Positions 16,084 through 24,331 are shown, counted from the stretch's first letter. The stretch is DNA of 41,399 nt from Bacillota bacterium (GCA_021287065.1 JAJTBE010000111.1:1-41399); one strand, 5' to 3'. Numbers and translations are program-made. Notes: generated by a model from the sequence alone, not told the origin.

Positions 16084-17640
16084 ATGTCCCGAAAACGCAA
16101 GAGAAACAAAAAGCAACACCAGGATGAAAAAAACAAAAAAAATCATGAAGGCTGGTTAGCTTTAGGTATTCTAATCATCATAATCAATTTTATTTTTACT
16201 CTTGTGGTCTTTCAGGATTATATTCTTCCGAGGATTGAGAGTGTCCCGGTTTCAGCATTAATGAAATTCAACACCAAGGATCCCCTTGAAAAGAGAGTAG
16301 TTCTCACAAAGATTGCTGACACCCGCAACATTTCATTTTTGCCAAAGGTTGCAAAGTGTCTTGATGATCAGGACCCTGAGGTTCGAAAAGCTGCAGCGGA
16401 AGCTCTTGTTAAATATGGAAGAAACGGAACCATTCCTTATCTATCCAAAACCCTGAAAGATGAAAATGAGGGTGTCAGGATAGTTGCTGCAAAATCTCTG
16501 ACTGCATTGAGAAACAACGAAGGAATAAAGTTGCTCTTTGATTACTATATGGACCCTGCACATAACTTTCCGGCAGTAATCAGGGATTATCTTGGAATTC
16601 TGCCTGCTTCCGTTGAGCCACTTGCTGCAGACAAGCTTACGGATAAAAACCCTGTAGTGAGGAAAGCTGCTGCAGAATTGCTGGTTAAAGCCGCCAATAA
16701 AAAAACCGTTGATAAACTGGCAGCGGCATTGTCTGATAGTAATAAAGAGACAAAAACCATTATAGTTTCTGCCCTGGGAAACACCAACAGCGCGAAAGCC
16801 GCAGATGTGCTTGAAAAATGTCTGGGCACCGAAGATGATTTGTTTGACATTGCAGTAATAAAAAGCTCAGGAAAACTTGGGGATGCTTCCATTCCATTTC
16901 TGATAAGAGCTTTTAACAATAAAAAATTAAGCGTAACAACATATAATCAGATTGCTGACACAATTGTTTCCATGGGTGGCGAAAATATCCCCAGACTGAT
17001 AACAATGCTGGAAAATGAGAAAGACACCGGAACATCGGAATGGATAATGGAGATTCTCGCAAGATTCGGAGACGGCAGAGGGGTAAAAGTCATTATCGAT
17101 AAAGGCAACGGCAAGGATAAAACCCTGACTGAAAAAGCGATATCTGCCCTGCCCCGGATGAAAAATCCGGAAAATGTTTCAGTTCTGCTGGAAGCTTTTA
17201 AAAGTTCAAACCCTCTCCTGAGAAGAGCTGTAGTTGAAAATTATATAAAACTGGGACAGGTGGGACACCCTGTACTAATGATGAATTTCAGCGATAATAT
17301 TGAAACACCGGTCAAAAAATGTTCCATCGGGGTTATCGGAATATCGGGAATAGCAAATAATCAGGCAAAACAGTGGTTGATGAATGAATACCCGAAGAAT
17401 AAAGATATTCTGGGGATAGAAGATTATGAAGCATTTATTCGATTCGGAATTGCCAGCTCTGAAAAAGATCTGCTCAAACTCCTCGATAAATATAATGATC
17501 TTAATATGGCAAATGCTTTTTTCAGATCCGGAAACGAAACTCTTGCCAATGGAGCTTACAAATGGGCTTCGAAATTTAACGGAAAATATAAAATAAACCC
17601 TGTGCCTTCACCAAATGATATAAAGTGGAATTCACTTTAG
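16084..17640 (+). CDS. Membrane-anchored HEAT-repeat protein
   Basis: The 518-residue product starts with a very basic 20-residue tail, then one membrane helix (about 26-48), so it is anchored with the repeat domain probably outside the cytoplasm. From residue 75 on there are about ten HEAT or PBS-lyase-like repeats, for example DQDPEVRKAAAEALVKYG, DENEGVRIVAAKSLTAL and DKNPVVRKAAAELLVKA. Such solenoids are protein-binding scaffolds. The ribosome site is TGGAG. The upstream exported protein is a plausible partner. A rightward terminator lies about 125 bases downstream. Confidence 0.9.
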   Translation: MSRKRKRNKKQHQDEKNKKNHEGWLALGILIIIINFIFTLVVFQDYILPRIESVPVSALMKFNTKDPLEKRVVLTKIADTRNISFLPKVAKCLDDQDPEVRKAAAEALVKYGRNGTIPYLSKTLKDENEGVRIVAAKSLTALRNNEGIKLLFDYYMDPAHNFPAVIRDYLGILPASVEPLAADKLTDKNPVVRKAAAELLVKAANKKTVDKLAAALSDSNKETKTIIVSALGNTNSAKAADVLEKCLGTEDDLFDIAVIKSSGKLGDASIPFLIRAFNNKKLSVTTYNQIADTIVSMGGENIPRLITMLENEKDTGTSEWIMEILARFGDGRGVKVIIDKGNGKDKTLTEKAISALPRMKNPENVSVLLEAFKSSNPLLRRAVVENYIKLGQVGHPVLMMNFSDNIETPVKKCSIGVIGISGIANNQAKQWLMNEYPKNKDILGIEDYEAFIRFGIASSEKDLLKLLDKYNDLNMANAFFRSGNETLANGAYKWASKFNGKYKINPVPSPNDIKWNSL

Positions 17641-17764
17641 AATTTTATCCTGATTAGGAATTATTGCAACTCTCCGGTAAAATCCGCTTTGGAAATCAGT
17701 TTCTTATAAAATTTCCGGAAACACCGGTTTTAAAAGCAGGCTCCGGAAAATATCCCGAAATCAC

Positions 17765-17800
17765 AACGAGGCTGTTCATATGAACAACCTCGTTTTTATT
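17765..17800 (+). terminator. Intrinsic terminator after the HEAT-repeat gene
   Basis: AACGAGG and CCTCGTT arms enclose the palindrome TGTTCATATGAACA, giving a long near-perfect stem followed by TTTTTATT. The run of T lies only on the rightward side. Confidence 0.8.
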
Positions 17801-17860
17801 CGCCACAATTCTTATATTTTTAATGGATTGCTATCTAATCAACCCTGTTTATTTTTCTAA

Positions 17861-18586
17861 TTAAGCTTTCAGATCGACTGTTCTGCCGAGACCTGCCATA
17901 AGATCGAGATCATTGTTGGTTATCTTGCCATTGTTATTGAATGAGCTCAACAACTGCTGGACGCCTGAGAATGCGCTCTGAACCGAGCTGACATTTCCGG
18001 TTGCAAGGGCTTGACCAAGGGCTTCCATCTGGGTTGCCATTTTGTCTTCGCCTGTTGCTGTACTGCTGCTGGATTCCTGAGCTTCGTGTGCGCTCTGAAT
18101 TTCGTCATAGATTTCCTGTGCTGCACTAAGGTCGCCTGATTCAATAGCTTCTGAAAGGCTATCGAATTTCTCCTTCATGTCGTTTCCGCCACCGCCGGGA
18201 GGGGGACCACCGGGAGGGGGACCGCCTGGGCCGCCAGCTTTCATATTCTGCTGAACCTGTGCAAATGCTTCTTTAACTGCAGAAGCATCACCTGATTCGA
18301 GGGCGGTTCCAAGGTTTTCCATCGCTGTATCCATACCGTTTTTGGTTGAAGTTGACGATGATGATGAAGTTGATGACGATGATGTCATCGCATTATGGGC
18401 TGTCTGAATCTGATCATATACTGATTTTGCAGTGGTCATATCGCCTGATGAAATTGCATCAGAGAGTTTCTGGAACATCTGTCCCATCTGGTCTCCACCA
18501 CCGCCTCCACCGACACCCTGGTTCTGGCCAAGCCTCATTGAGCTTAAGCTGGCAGACATGTTTGATAAACCGGATATTGTGGACAT
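17861..18586 (-). CDS. Internally duplicated Ser/Gly/Pro-linked protein, 241 residues
   Basis: The gene starts at ATG after a strong AAGGAGG site. The product has two copies of a module of roughly 80 residues. Each copy contains two helical hairpins of the form F-x2-L-x2-AI-x-SGD-x3-A-x4-I, for example LSDAISSGDMTTAKSVYDQI and LSEAIESGDLSAAQEIYDEI, and the hairpins are separated by Ser/Thr runs. The two modules are joined by a Gly/Pro linker near residues 116-132 (GGPPPGGPPPGGGG). The repeat looks TPR-like and occurs in uncharacterised proteins of many bacteria. There is no signal peptide, Cys or catalytic motif. A scaffold or secreted-without-signal protein is possible. Nothing in the neighbourhood explains it. 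Confidence 0.85.
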   Translation of the reverse strand: MSTISGLSNMSASLSSMRLGQNQGVGGGGGGDQMGQMFQKLSDAISSGDMTTAKSVYDQIQTAHNAMTSSSSTSSSSSTSTKNGMDTAMENLGTALESGDASAVKEAFAQVQQNMKAGGPGGPPPGGPPPGGGGNDMKEKFDSLSEAIESGDLSAAQEIYDEIQSAHEAQESSSSTATGEDKMATQMEALGQALATGNVSSVQSAFSGVQQLLSSFNNNGKITNNDLDLMAGLGRTVDLKA

Positions 18587-18907
18587 TTTATCTTGCCTCC
18601 TTCATTTTTTTTCTTTTTTTTGTCCAGTGTTGTTTTTGTTCCGGATCCTCCTTTCCGGCTGTTGCTTGTTCACTTATATTATCGGAAGAGGCTGAATGAT
18701 TTTAAATCGTTATTTTACATATAAATCATTTTTAGACATCCTGTAAAAGCCCGTCATTACTGGTTTTTTTCGGCATTGTAATGGCAATTTTAAGACAAGG
18801 TAAAGCTTTCTTTACATTCAGAGCAGGCTTAATCCGGTTCAAACCCATATTTATCAAGGCATAGCAAAGAACAGTAAAGAAAACTTAACATGAAAAAAGC
18901 CTTAAAA
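18587..18907. other. Intergenic region, no gene seen (321 bp)
   Basis: The stretch lies between two leftward genes and is AT-rich with T/A runs. It holds the AAGGAGG site of the gene at 17861 at its left end and a small hairpin GTAAAG-CTTT-CTTTAC at 18800-18815. I could not read a convincing promoter or a terminator for the L,D-transpeptidase gene. Confidence 0.5.
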
Positions 18908-19411
18908 TCAGTTAATTTCTACTTCCATACCCTTAAAAATATGGCTTCCGAGTTCGATAACATCTTCATCTTTCATTGCGATGCACCCTCTGGTGCCGTC
19001 TCTGTCTATTCCACCGCCATGGATTCCGATTTCTCCGCCGAGTTTTGTGTACCATGGGGGTTTTTGTTTCAATCTGTTTGTAAGAAAGATTTCAGTAAGT
19101 TCATCAAGATTGACAAGGCCTTTGGCATATCCTTTAACCCCATCTATGTTTCCAGGATATGATAAACCAAAGAACAGAGTGAATTGTGATTGTTCGTTGA
19201 TATAGCAGATATAGTATTTTCCTCTGGGAGTTTTCTGATCTCCCTCAATTTCCTTAGTGCCTTCTGCAGAATTTCTCCCGTAAATAATGGGAAACTCCTT
19301 AATTTTTTTTCCGTCGGCTCCTAAAAGGGTAAGCCTGTTTCTTTTCATTGATACGACAATCCGTTTGTTGTTATTGCTGATTAATTCGTTATTCAGTTTA
19401 GTTTCTGACAA
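18908..19411 (-). CDS. L,D-transpeptidase (YkuD domain)
   Basis: This domain cross-links peptidoglycan or attaches proteins to it by Cys-based transpeptidation. The YkuD signature is present: His131 in IGIHGGG and Cys143 in GTRGCIAM (numbered from the TTG at 19411). I prefer the TTG at 19409-19411, which has GGAG nine bases upstream, over the TTG at 19426, which has none. The start lies inside the 3' end of the NlpC/P60 gene, in the +1 frame, so translation is probably coupled. No signal peptide or membrane helix is visible, which is unusual for an enzyme expected outside the membrane. Confidence 0.9.
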   Translation of the reverse strand: MSETKLNNELISNNNKRIVVSMKRNRLTLLGADGKKIKEFPIIYGRNSAEGTKEIEGDQKTPRGKYYICYINEQSQFTLFFGLSYPGNIDGVKGYAKGLVNLDELTEIFLTNRLKQKPPWYTKLGGEIGIHGGGIDRDGTRGCIAMKDEDVIELGSHIFKGMEVEIN

Positions 19412-20321
19412 TTCTTCTTGCTCCAATAAATGATTTTTTATAGTCCATATTTCTTAAAACGACGCCGTCTGCTCTGTTTGATTCGAGCATCCAGCCATCG
19501 CCTGCATACATAGCCACATGAGTGGCGGAATCACCGCTGCCGTAGAACAGTAAATCTCCGGGTTGAAGATACGGTGAATAAACCGGTTCGCCAACCATAT
19601 ACTGCTGGTCGGCATCTCTGGGCAGAACAATCCCATTCTGTCTGTATGCCATATAAATCAGTCCGCTGCAGTCTATCCCTTTTGTAGTCATTCCACCCCA
19701 CAGATAGGGAGTGTTTAGAAAAACCTGTGCGGAACATATTATATCATCCATATTTCCTGAACCGGAAAATGGTGATTTTTCCTTAATAGTAACATAATCA
19801 TATACGACCCAGCCTATTTGTCCGTCGAGAGAACTTACCTTTAACCAGTAAAGGGGTTTTCCCGATGGATATGTTCTTGGATCTTTCACATATCCGAGGT
19901 ATTTAAGATATGTGCCGAAATAGATTTGTGTAACAGGGGCAGAGTTTTTAAGTTCCCGGTAGAGTTTTGCCGTGGGCTGGGATATAACCGCCCAGGAGCC
20001 GCCGTTGATGGAACAGTCATCAACAAGTCTGAGTTTGTCGGCTTCAACCCATCCGGGGTATCCCTGTTCTGTCCGGCCCTGATCCACAGCAAGGATTTTT
20101 GTCCATTTGCCGTTGTTGGCAAGGATCCTTACTCTTTCGTTATAAAGAAGCTGAGTTACCATTTCCGAGGAATTGGATTGTGAAGCCATAACCGGAAGTA
20201 CAGGCACCGCGCAGACAGCCCAGCCTGAAGAAGCTGATACACGGTTATTGTTAAAAACAGCAATGCTAAAAAAAGCAATAATTAAAATAAAAAAAACTTT
20301 TTTAAAAACTGACTTTTTCAT
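19398..20321 (-). CDS. Secreted NlpC/P60 endopeptidase with SH3-like domains
   Basis: The 307-residue product cleaves peptidoglycan stem peptides, as in dipeptidyl-peptidase VI/YkfC-type enzymes. The N-terminus has a Lys-rich start and a hydrophobic helix (about 8-24), a signal peptide or anchor. Two bacterial SH3-like domains follow (about 34-180). The NlpC/P60 domain (about 190-307) shows LWGGMTTKGIDCSGL with catalytic Cys218, THVAMY with His268, and LESNR near 280 as the third polar position. The end SFIGARRI is typical of the family. Its ATG overlaps the stop of the receiver-like gene by four bases, and its 3' end overlaps the L,D-transpeptidase gene, so the three form one unit. Confidence 0.94.
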   Translation of the reverse strand: MKKSVFKKVFFILIIAFFSIAVFNNNRVSASSGWAVCAVPVLPVMASQSNSSEMVTQLLYNERVRILANNGKWTKILAVDQGRTEQGYPGWVEADKLRLVDDCSINGGSWAVISQPTAKLYRELKNSAPVTQIYFGTYLKYLGYVKDPRTYPSGKPLYWLKVSSLDGQIGWVVYDYVTIKEKSPFSGSGNMDDIICSAQVFLNTPYLWGGMTTKGIDCSGLIYMAYRQNGIVLPRDADQQYMVGEPVYSPYLQPGDLLFYGSGDSATHVAMYAGDGWMLESNRADGVVLRNMDYKKSFIGARRIVRN

Positions 20322-20626
20322 TTTTTCAACGGAGGCACTGAGTCTCTGATATCGCCTTTCTTAACCGGTGTAGTTGCAACGATTGGAATATCGGGATATT
20401 TTTCTTTCATTTCCAGAAGTTTATTAACCCCTTCTTCCAGTGCTACATCAACATCAAAAAGAACAAAATTAATTCTGTTGTTTTCAATGATTTCAAATGC
20501 TTTACCGGCTGTATCTGCAATAAACAATTCATAATCCGCCTGATCATCGAGTATTGTTTTTACCCGCTCCTGGACATCAGAATTGTTATTGATAAACAGA
20601 ACCTTTTTCTGCTCTGCCTGTTCCAT
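20318..20626 (-). CDS. Degenerate, shortened receiver domain
   Basis: I start at the ATG at 20626 with AGAGG nine bases upstream (102 residues). The fold is that of a response-regulator receiver: KKVLFINNN, VLFDVDV and PIVATTPVKKGD are strands 1, 3 and 4. The acidic pair after strand 1 (normally DD) is Asn-Asn. The phospho-acceptor Asp is kept in VLFDVDV and the Thr in ATTP, but the protein ends before strand 5 and the conserved Lys. Phosphorylation by the usual mechanism is therefore unlikely. Its stop overlaps the NlpC/P60 start (ATGA), linking a pseudo-receiver to cell-wall enzymes. Confidence 0.8.
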   Translation of the reverse strand: MEQAEQKKVLFINNNSDVQERVKTILDDQADYELFIADTAGKAFEIIENNRINFVLFDVDVALEEGVNKLLEMKEKYPDIPIVATTPVKKGDIRDSVPPLKK

Positions 20627-20709
20627 AGAACTCAACCTCTTAGTAAAATTGTATGAATATGTAGAAAAATCTTAACATAAAACAAGTGTATGGTCAAACG
20701 ATTTTAACC

Positions 20710-20738
20710 TTGAAATGTTATTTGAATTATGCTATAAT
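20710..20738 (+). promoter_or_regulatory. Near-consensus sigma70 promoter with extended -10
   Basis: TTGAAA (20710-20715), a 17-base spacer and TATAAT (20733-20738) with TG one base upstream of the -10 make this the best promoter in the window. Transcription would start near 20745 and give a leader of about 40 nt before the ATG of the 40-residue peptide. Confidence 0.8.
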
Positions 20739-20783
20739 CTCTTTCATAGCAGGTTTTACGCCTTTAACGGGAGGGAATTATTA

Positions 20784-20906
20784 ATGAAAAAGAAATATGA
20801 AAAGCCTTCCATAACAACTTTCGAAGAGAAAGCTGTTATAGAAAATACCGAGACTGTAAAAGTATCGGCACCGCCCCCCTCTGCATGGAGTTGTGTAAGA
20901 GGCTAA
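20784..20906 (+). CDS. 40-residue peptide resembling a RiPP precursor
   Basis: The frame is open from 20715, but the promoter's -10 lies after that point, and GGGAGGG sits eight bases before the ATG at 20784, which fixes the start. The N-terminal half is charged and leader-like: KKKYEKPSI contains Tyr5-x2-Pro8-x-Ile10, the Y-x-x-P-x-[LI] pattern that RRE domains bind in lasso and related peptide leaders. The C-terminal half (VSAPPPSAWSCVRG) is core-like, with three Pro, one Trp and one Cys. Two hairpins with T-runs follow. No radical SAM enzyme, RRE, protease or transporter gene is in the window. A modified peptide is an inference; a small unmodified protein is the alternative. Confidence 0.7.
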   Translation: MKKKYEKPSITTFEEKAVIENTETVKVSAPPPSAWSCVRG

Positions 20907-20940
20907 GTTTTATCTTATTTTCGACACCGTAAACAAAAAT

Positions 20941-20970
20941 AACGCAGCGTCAATAGCGCTATGTTGTTTT
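20941..20970 (+). terminator. Intrinsic terminator after the 40-residue peptide gene
   Basis: AACGCAGCG and CGCTATGTT form a nine-pair stem with one mismatch and one wobble, followed by a T-rich stretch. Confidence 0.6.
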
Positions 20971-20990
20971 TGTTTATTTGTTTTTTTCAA

Positions 20991-21023
20991 AAAAAAGACA
21001 GCCTTTTTTCAGACTGTCTTTTT
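20991..21023 (-). terminator. Intrinsic terminator of the ACT-like regulator gene
   Basis: Read leftward, AAAGACAG and CTGTCTTT form the stem, followed by a run of T (the A-run at 20989-20996). It lies about 20 bases past the stop at 21045. Confidence 0.7.
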
Positions 21024-21044
21024 AATGCTATCCGGTTAGAAAAG

Positions 21045-21302
21045 CTATTCGATTACCATAAATTTTGCTTTGACTGTTTCAACCTGATTAAGAGCTTCGG
21101 CGAGTTCAGTGATAGTCTTATCATCCCCGCAAAGCTGGAGAATAACCATACCTCTGGAGGAGCATTCATTGGGTGTTCCCTCATGAAGTCCAAGTCTTGC
21201 TCTTATCTGGCAGCCGAATTTAGTAAGAATATCCTGTACTTTTACTGCTGTGTCAATTCTGTTTTCCTGGGTAATCGCCATTACATAGTTACAATTAGTC
21301 AT
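21045..21302 (-). CDS. ACT/NikR-like small regulator (TM1266-type)
   Basis: The 85-residue product has a single beta-alpha-beta-beta-alpha-beta ACT-like fold: YVMAITQENRIDTAVKVQDIL, then GCQIRARLGLHE, then RGMVILQLCGDD, then helix and final strand VKAKFMVIE. This order matches the family annotated as iron-only hydrogenase system regulator (Thermotoga TM1266), which resembles the ligand-binding part of NikR without a DNA-binding domain. Three or four Cys are present, one in NECSSRG, where family members often have a basic loop. No hydrogenase gene lies in the window, so its target is unknown. A ribosome site AGGAGG precedes the ATG. Confidence 0.8.
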   Translation of the reverse strand: MTNCNYVMAITQENRIDTAVKVQDILTKFGCQIRARLGLHEGTPNECSSRGMVILQLCGDDKTITELAEALNQVETVKAKFMVIE

Positions 21303-21436
21303 ATCATAAACCTCCTATCTTCTGTTTTTTAAATTAATCCTTCAATTTTCCTTCAAATTTTCAAAGGATTATTTCGGGAAAAGTAATATTAGAAAACGGA
21401 GAACTATTTAGCTTAATACAGATATAAGGGGATTTT

Positions 21437-23083
21437 ATGCCGGCAATAGTTTCAACAAATGATGCAGAAAATTATTTCAGAGACAAGCCCCGGATTGTTC
21501 ATATTGATGACGACATTAATATGCTTGAGCTTTTTTATTACAATTTCAGAAAAGTTTTTGATGTTGTTTCAATTGAAGACTGGGAACAAGCTCTGAGCCA
21601 GGTGGATTTCAGCAAGGTTGATGCAGTCGTTACAGATTACGAAATGCCTGAGATTAACGGGCTGGATATGCTCGCAAACATTAAACAAATCAACGAGGAA
21701 ATCCCCGTTATTTTCTACACAGGCCAGGGCAACGAAGAAATCGCCAGGGAAGCATTCATAAGAGGGGCCACGGATTATTTTACAAAAGAACTTTTCAGCT
21801 TTGCACATAAAGAAAAACTCATAAATGTAATAAACAAAGCTGTGGAAATGAGACATGAGAAAAGACGCAGGGAGGCAAGCGAGGAAAAATTCAGGATGCT
21901 TGCAGAATCAGCGCCGGTTGCTATTATGATATTCAACCACAAAGGCGGTCTTTATTCCAACTCTATTTCACATCAAATCACCGGTTATTCGGATTCTGAG
22001 CTGAAACAGATGAATCTTATGAATATTATACACCCGGAAAGCAGACAGACATTTCTGCACTCCATCAACAACCCTGACAGTTTTTCCGATCTTGAGACAA
22101 AAGAAATTGAAATAGCGATTAGAACTAAAACCGGCAACATCAAATGGCTGATGGCAAGAAATAAAAATATTATTTTTGAGAACTCTCCATGCCGGCTAAC
22201 CACTGCCATTGATATTACAGAAAAGAAAAAATTCGAACAGGCGATGATCGATATAGTCAAAGGTCTGTCGTTCAAAACCGGCTCCGAGTATTTTGACAAA
22301 CTCACCGAGCTTCTTGCAGGGGTCCTTGATGCTGATGTTACTCTGATTGGCGAAGTAAATGAAGACAACCCCGGATTTATCAATACGATTTCATTTTACG
22401 CCTTCGGTCAAAAAAGCAGCAATATTTCATACGATCTGAAGGGCACCCCTTGTGCAAATGTTGTTGGAAAATCATTGTGCGTATATCCATCAAACACATA
22501 CCAGCTTTTCCCTGATGATGAAATATTAGTTGAACAGAAAATTGAGGGATATATTGGATATCCTCTGTTTTCAACACAGGGAAAACCGATGGGGCATGTT
22601 GTTGCATTATTCAAACAGCCCATAAAGAATGTAGAGCTTGCGAGTTCCATACTTGAACTATTTGCGTCAAGAACCGCCGTAGATATGGAAAGAACAAACG
22701 CTGAACAGGCTTTAATTCAGGAAAGAAACCTGATGAAACAGTATATTGATCATTCTGATGATATAGTAATCGTAATAGATAAAGATTATCATACGAGAAT
22801 CATCAATAAAGCAGGCAAAGGCATACTTGAATACGATGAATCGGATATTATCGGTAAAAACTGGTTCGACTGCTTTATTCCTGAAAAAATCCGCAAAAAC
22901 CAGCATGATCTGTTTTCAGCTTTTATGAAAAGTGAAAATGACGGTTTTCTTCAAAACAAAGGATTAGTTCTGACTAAAAGCGGAAAAGAAATTCCGGTAA
23001 CATGGAAAAATACACTGCAAAAGAATGAACGGGGAGAAATTATTGCAGTGTTATGTACGGGTAAAAAGGAAAAGCATAAGTAA
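21437..23083 (+). CDS. REC-PAS-GAF-PAS signalling protein without an output domain
   Basis: The 548-residue product starts with an intact receiver (about 15-130): acidic residues in HIDDD, phospho-acceptor Asp in VVTDYEMP, Thr or Tyr in FYTGQG and Lys in YFTKE. A PAS domain follows (about 150-270), then a GAF-like domain (about 285-420; TLIGEVNED, GYPLFSTQGKPMGHVVALF), then a second PAS (about 430-545). No kinase, GGDEF, EAL or DNA-binding domain follows. The stop is directly next to the stop of the convergent aldo/keto reductase gene. It may act by protein contact, or it may be the front part of a histidine kinase whose end was lost. Confidence 0.9.
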   Translation: MPAIVSTNDAENYFRDKPRIVHIDDDINMLELFYYNFRKVFDVVSIEDWEQALSQVDFSKVDAVVTDYEMPEINGLDMLANIKQINEEIPVIFYTGQGNEEIAREAFIRGATDYFTKELFSFAHKEKLINVINKAVEMRHEKRRREASEEKFRMLAESAPVAIMIFNHKGGLYSNSISHQITGYSDSELKQMNLMNIIHPESRQTFLHSINNPDSFSDLETKEIEIAIRTKTGNIKWLMARNKNIIFENSPCRLTTAIDITEKKKFEQAMIDIVKGLSFKTGSEYFDKLTELLAGVLDADVTLIGEVNEDNPGFINTISFYAFGQKSSNISYDLKGTPCANVVGKSLCVYPSNTYQLFPDDEILVEQKIEGYIGYPLFSTQGKPMGHVVALFKQPIKNVELASSILELFASRTAVDMERTNAEQALIQERNLMKQYIDHSDDIVIVIDKDYHTRIINKAGKGILEYDESDIIGKNWFDCFIPEKIRKNQHDLFSAFMKSENDGFLQNKGLVLTKSGKEIPVTWKNTLQKNERGEIIAVLCTGKKEKHK

Positions 23084-24304
23084 TTATTTGAACTTCAGCG
23101 CTGTGTCAACATAGGCGGGTTTTCTCATTCCCAGCAGAACCGCTGTGATATCCTTGTTGTTGAGAAGGAATGACAAAGCCTGATCCTGAACGGGCGGTTT
23201 CACAGATATACCGAGCATTTTGAGGGAATCTGCGGTAAGATCCGAGATCATCGAACAGACCTGAGCTTTGTACATATCCAGCGCTCTGTTAATCATATCG
23301 AGTTCTGCAACAGAAAAGCTTCTTATCTTTACAAAGGGAAGAATATCCCTGTTGAATGAATCTTCAAAATGATCATAGGACTGGAATTTACCCATGTTAT
23401 TCTCAAGATGATCAAGAATTCTCGGAATCTCTCTGTTTCCGTTGCTTAGAAAATGGGCTTTGATACTGGCAAAAGTTTCCTTGAAATTATCCACTTTTTT
23501 ATATGTGGCCAGCCTGTATAGTCTGTTGCTGAAATAGGCATTTAAGGGTCTGTTAATGATAACTTTAAGCCCGTTTGAAGCTGCCCACGGCACAAAGGCA
23601 TTTAATCCCACGGTTTCAATCATATTAGCCGGCAACTGAACATATTTGAACGAATGTTCCGGATTGCCCGCTTTTTCCGCTGCTTCCTGCGCAAGCTTTA
23701 TCAATCCCCTGTATGGGAGGAAATGCAAATCTTCTTCAATAACACTGAAAGAATTTGAGCTGATTCCGTATGAACAGAGTGTTTTATTTTTTACTTCCCT
23801 TTCGAGAGCATCGAAAGCTTTGCCGATTCTTTTCTGCATCTCATCAAGGTGCAATTCCTTATCTCTGTCGTTTGCTTTTTTGATATTGTGCATAAGGTAG
23901 TATTCAGGATTGTGAATGAGATAAGCATCTATGTATTTAATCTGCATTCTTTCAAGAGAGCGTTTAAGCTGATCCTGAAGATAATATGGATGTATGCAAT
24001 GATAGCAAGCTGGGCTGTAAGGGACAATCTCCGGAAATTCCTGTCCCTGATTAAGTCTGCGCATATTTGAACCCTGAATATACCCGTATTTGGAAATGAT
24101 GGTCAAATCTTCACGGGGAATTTCATTTGATACTTTTTTTAATACTTTACCAATCAGTTCTTCTGATTTTCCATCGGTATAATTGGTTGAAGTATCTATC
24201 AGATTAATTCCGCTTCTCAGAGCTTTAACCAGAGCTTCTTCATTTTCCTGAGTGCCGGCAGTTACTCTGTAAGAGCCAAAACCTATCCGTGATAAATGTG
24301 CCAT
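23084..24304 (-). CDS. Aldo/keto reductase family oxidoreductase
   Basis: The 406-residue product is an NAD(P)H-dependent oxidoreductase with a TIM barrel. The catalytic tetrad is visible as Asp37, Tyr42 (DTSTNYTDG), Lys72 (IISKYGY) and His131 (AYLIHNPEYY). The cofactor-binding end LLNNKDITAVLLGMRKPAYV is typical. It is longer than the usual 300-340 residues because of extra helical sequence near 260-360. Cys100 and Cys103 (PACYHCIH) could be a small metal or redox site. The substrate is unknown. It is the last gene of the unit starting at 30779, 27 bases after the helicase gene. Confidence 0.93.
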   Translation of the reverse strand: MAHLSRIGFGSYRVTAGTQENEEALVKALRSGINLIDTSTNYTDGKSEELIGKVLKKVSNEIPREDLTIISKYGYIQGSNMRRLNQGQEFPEIVPYSPACYHCIHPYYLQDQLKRSLERMQIKYIDAYLIHNPEYYLMHNIKKANDRDKELHLDEMQKRIGKAFDALEREVKNKTLCSYGISSNSFSVIEEDLHFLPYRGLIKLAQEAAEKAGNPEHSFKYVQLPANMIETVGLNAFVPWAASNGLKVIINRPLNAYFSNRLYRLATYKKVDNFKETFASIKAHFLSNGNREIPRILDHLENNMGKFQSYDHFEDSFNRDILPFVKIRSFSVAELDMINRALDMYKAQVCSMISDLTADSLKMLGISVKPPVQDQALSFLLNNKDITAVLLGMRKPAYVDTALKFK

Positions 24305-24331
24305 TTTTTATCTCCTTTTATCTGAAGTAAA

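Noticed and set aside
18890-19162. Rightward 90-codon frame
   Set aside because: It lies opposite the catalytic core of the YkuD domain and has no ribosome site.
19398-19470. Frameshift joining the NlpC/P60 and L,D-transpeptidase genes into one fusion
   Set aside because: The NlpC/P60 frame ends with SFIGARRIVRN, a normal family C-terminus, and the run of six A upstream is not a proper -1 slippery heptamer. Overlapping separate genes explain the data better.
20715-20783. 23-codon upstream extension of the 40-residue peptide
   Set aside because: The promoter -10 box lies inside it, so it would not be transcribed from that promoter, and the ribosome site belongs to the ATG at 20784.
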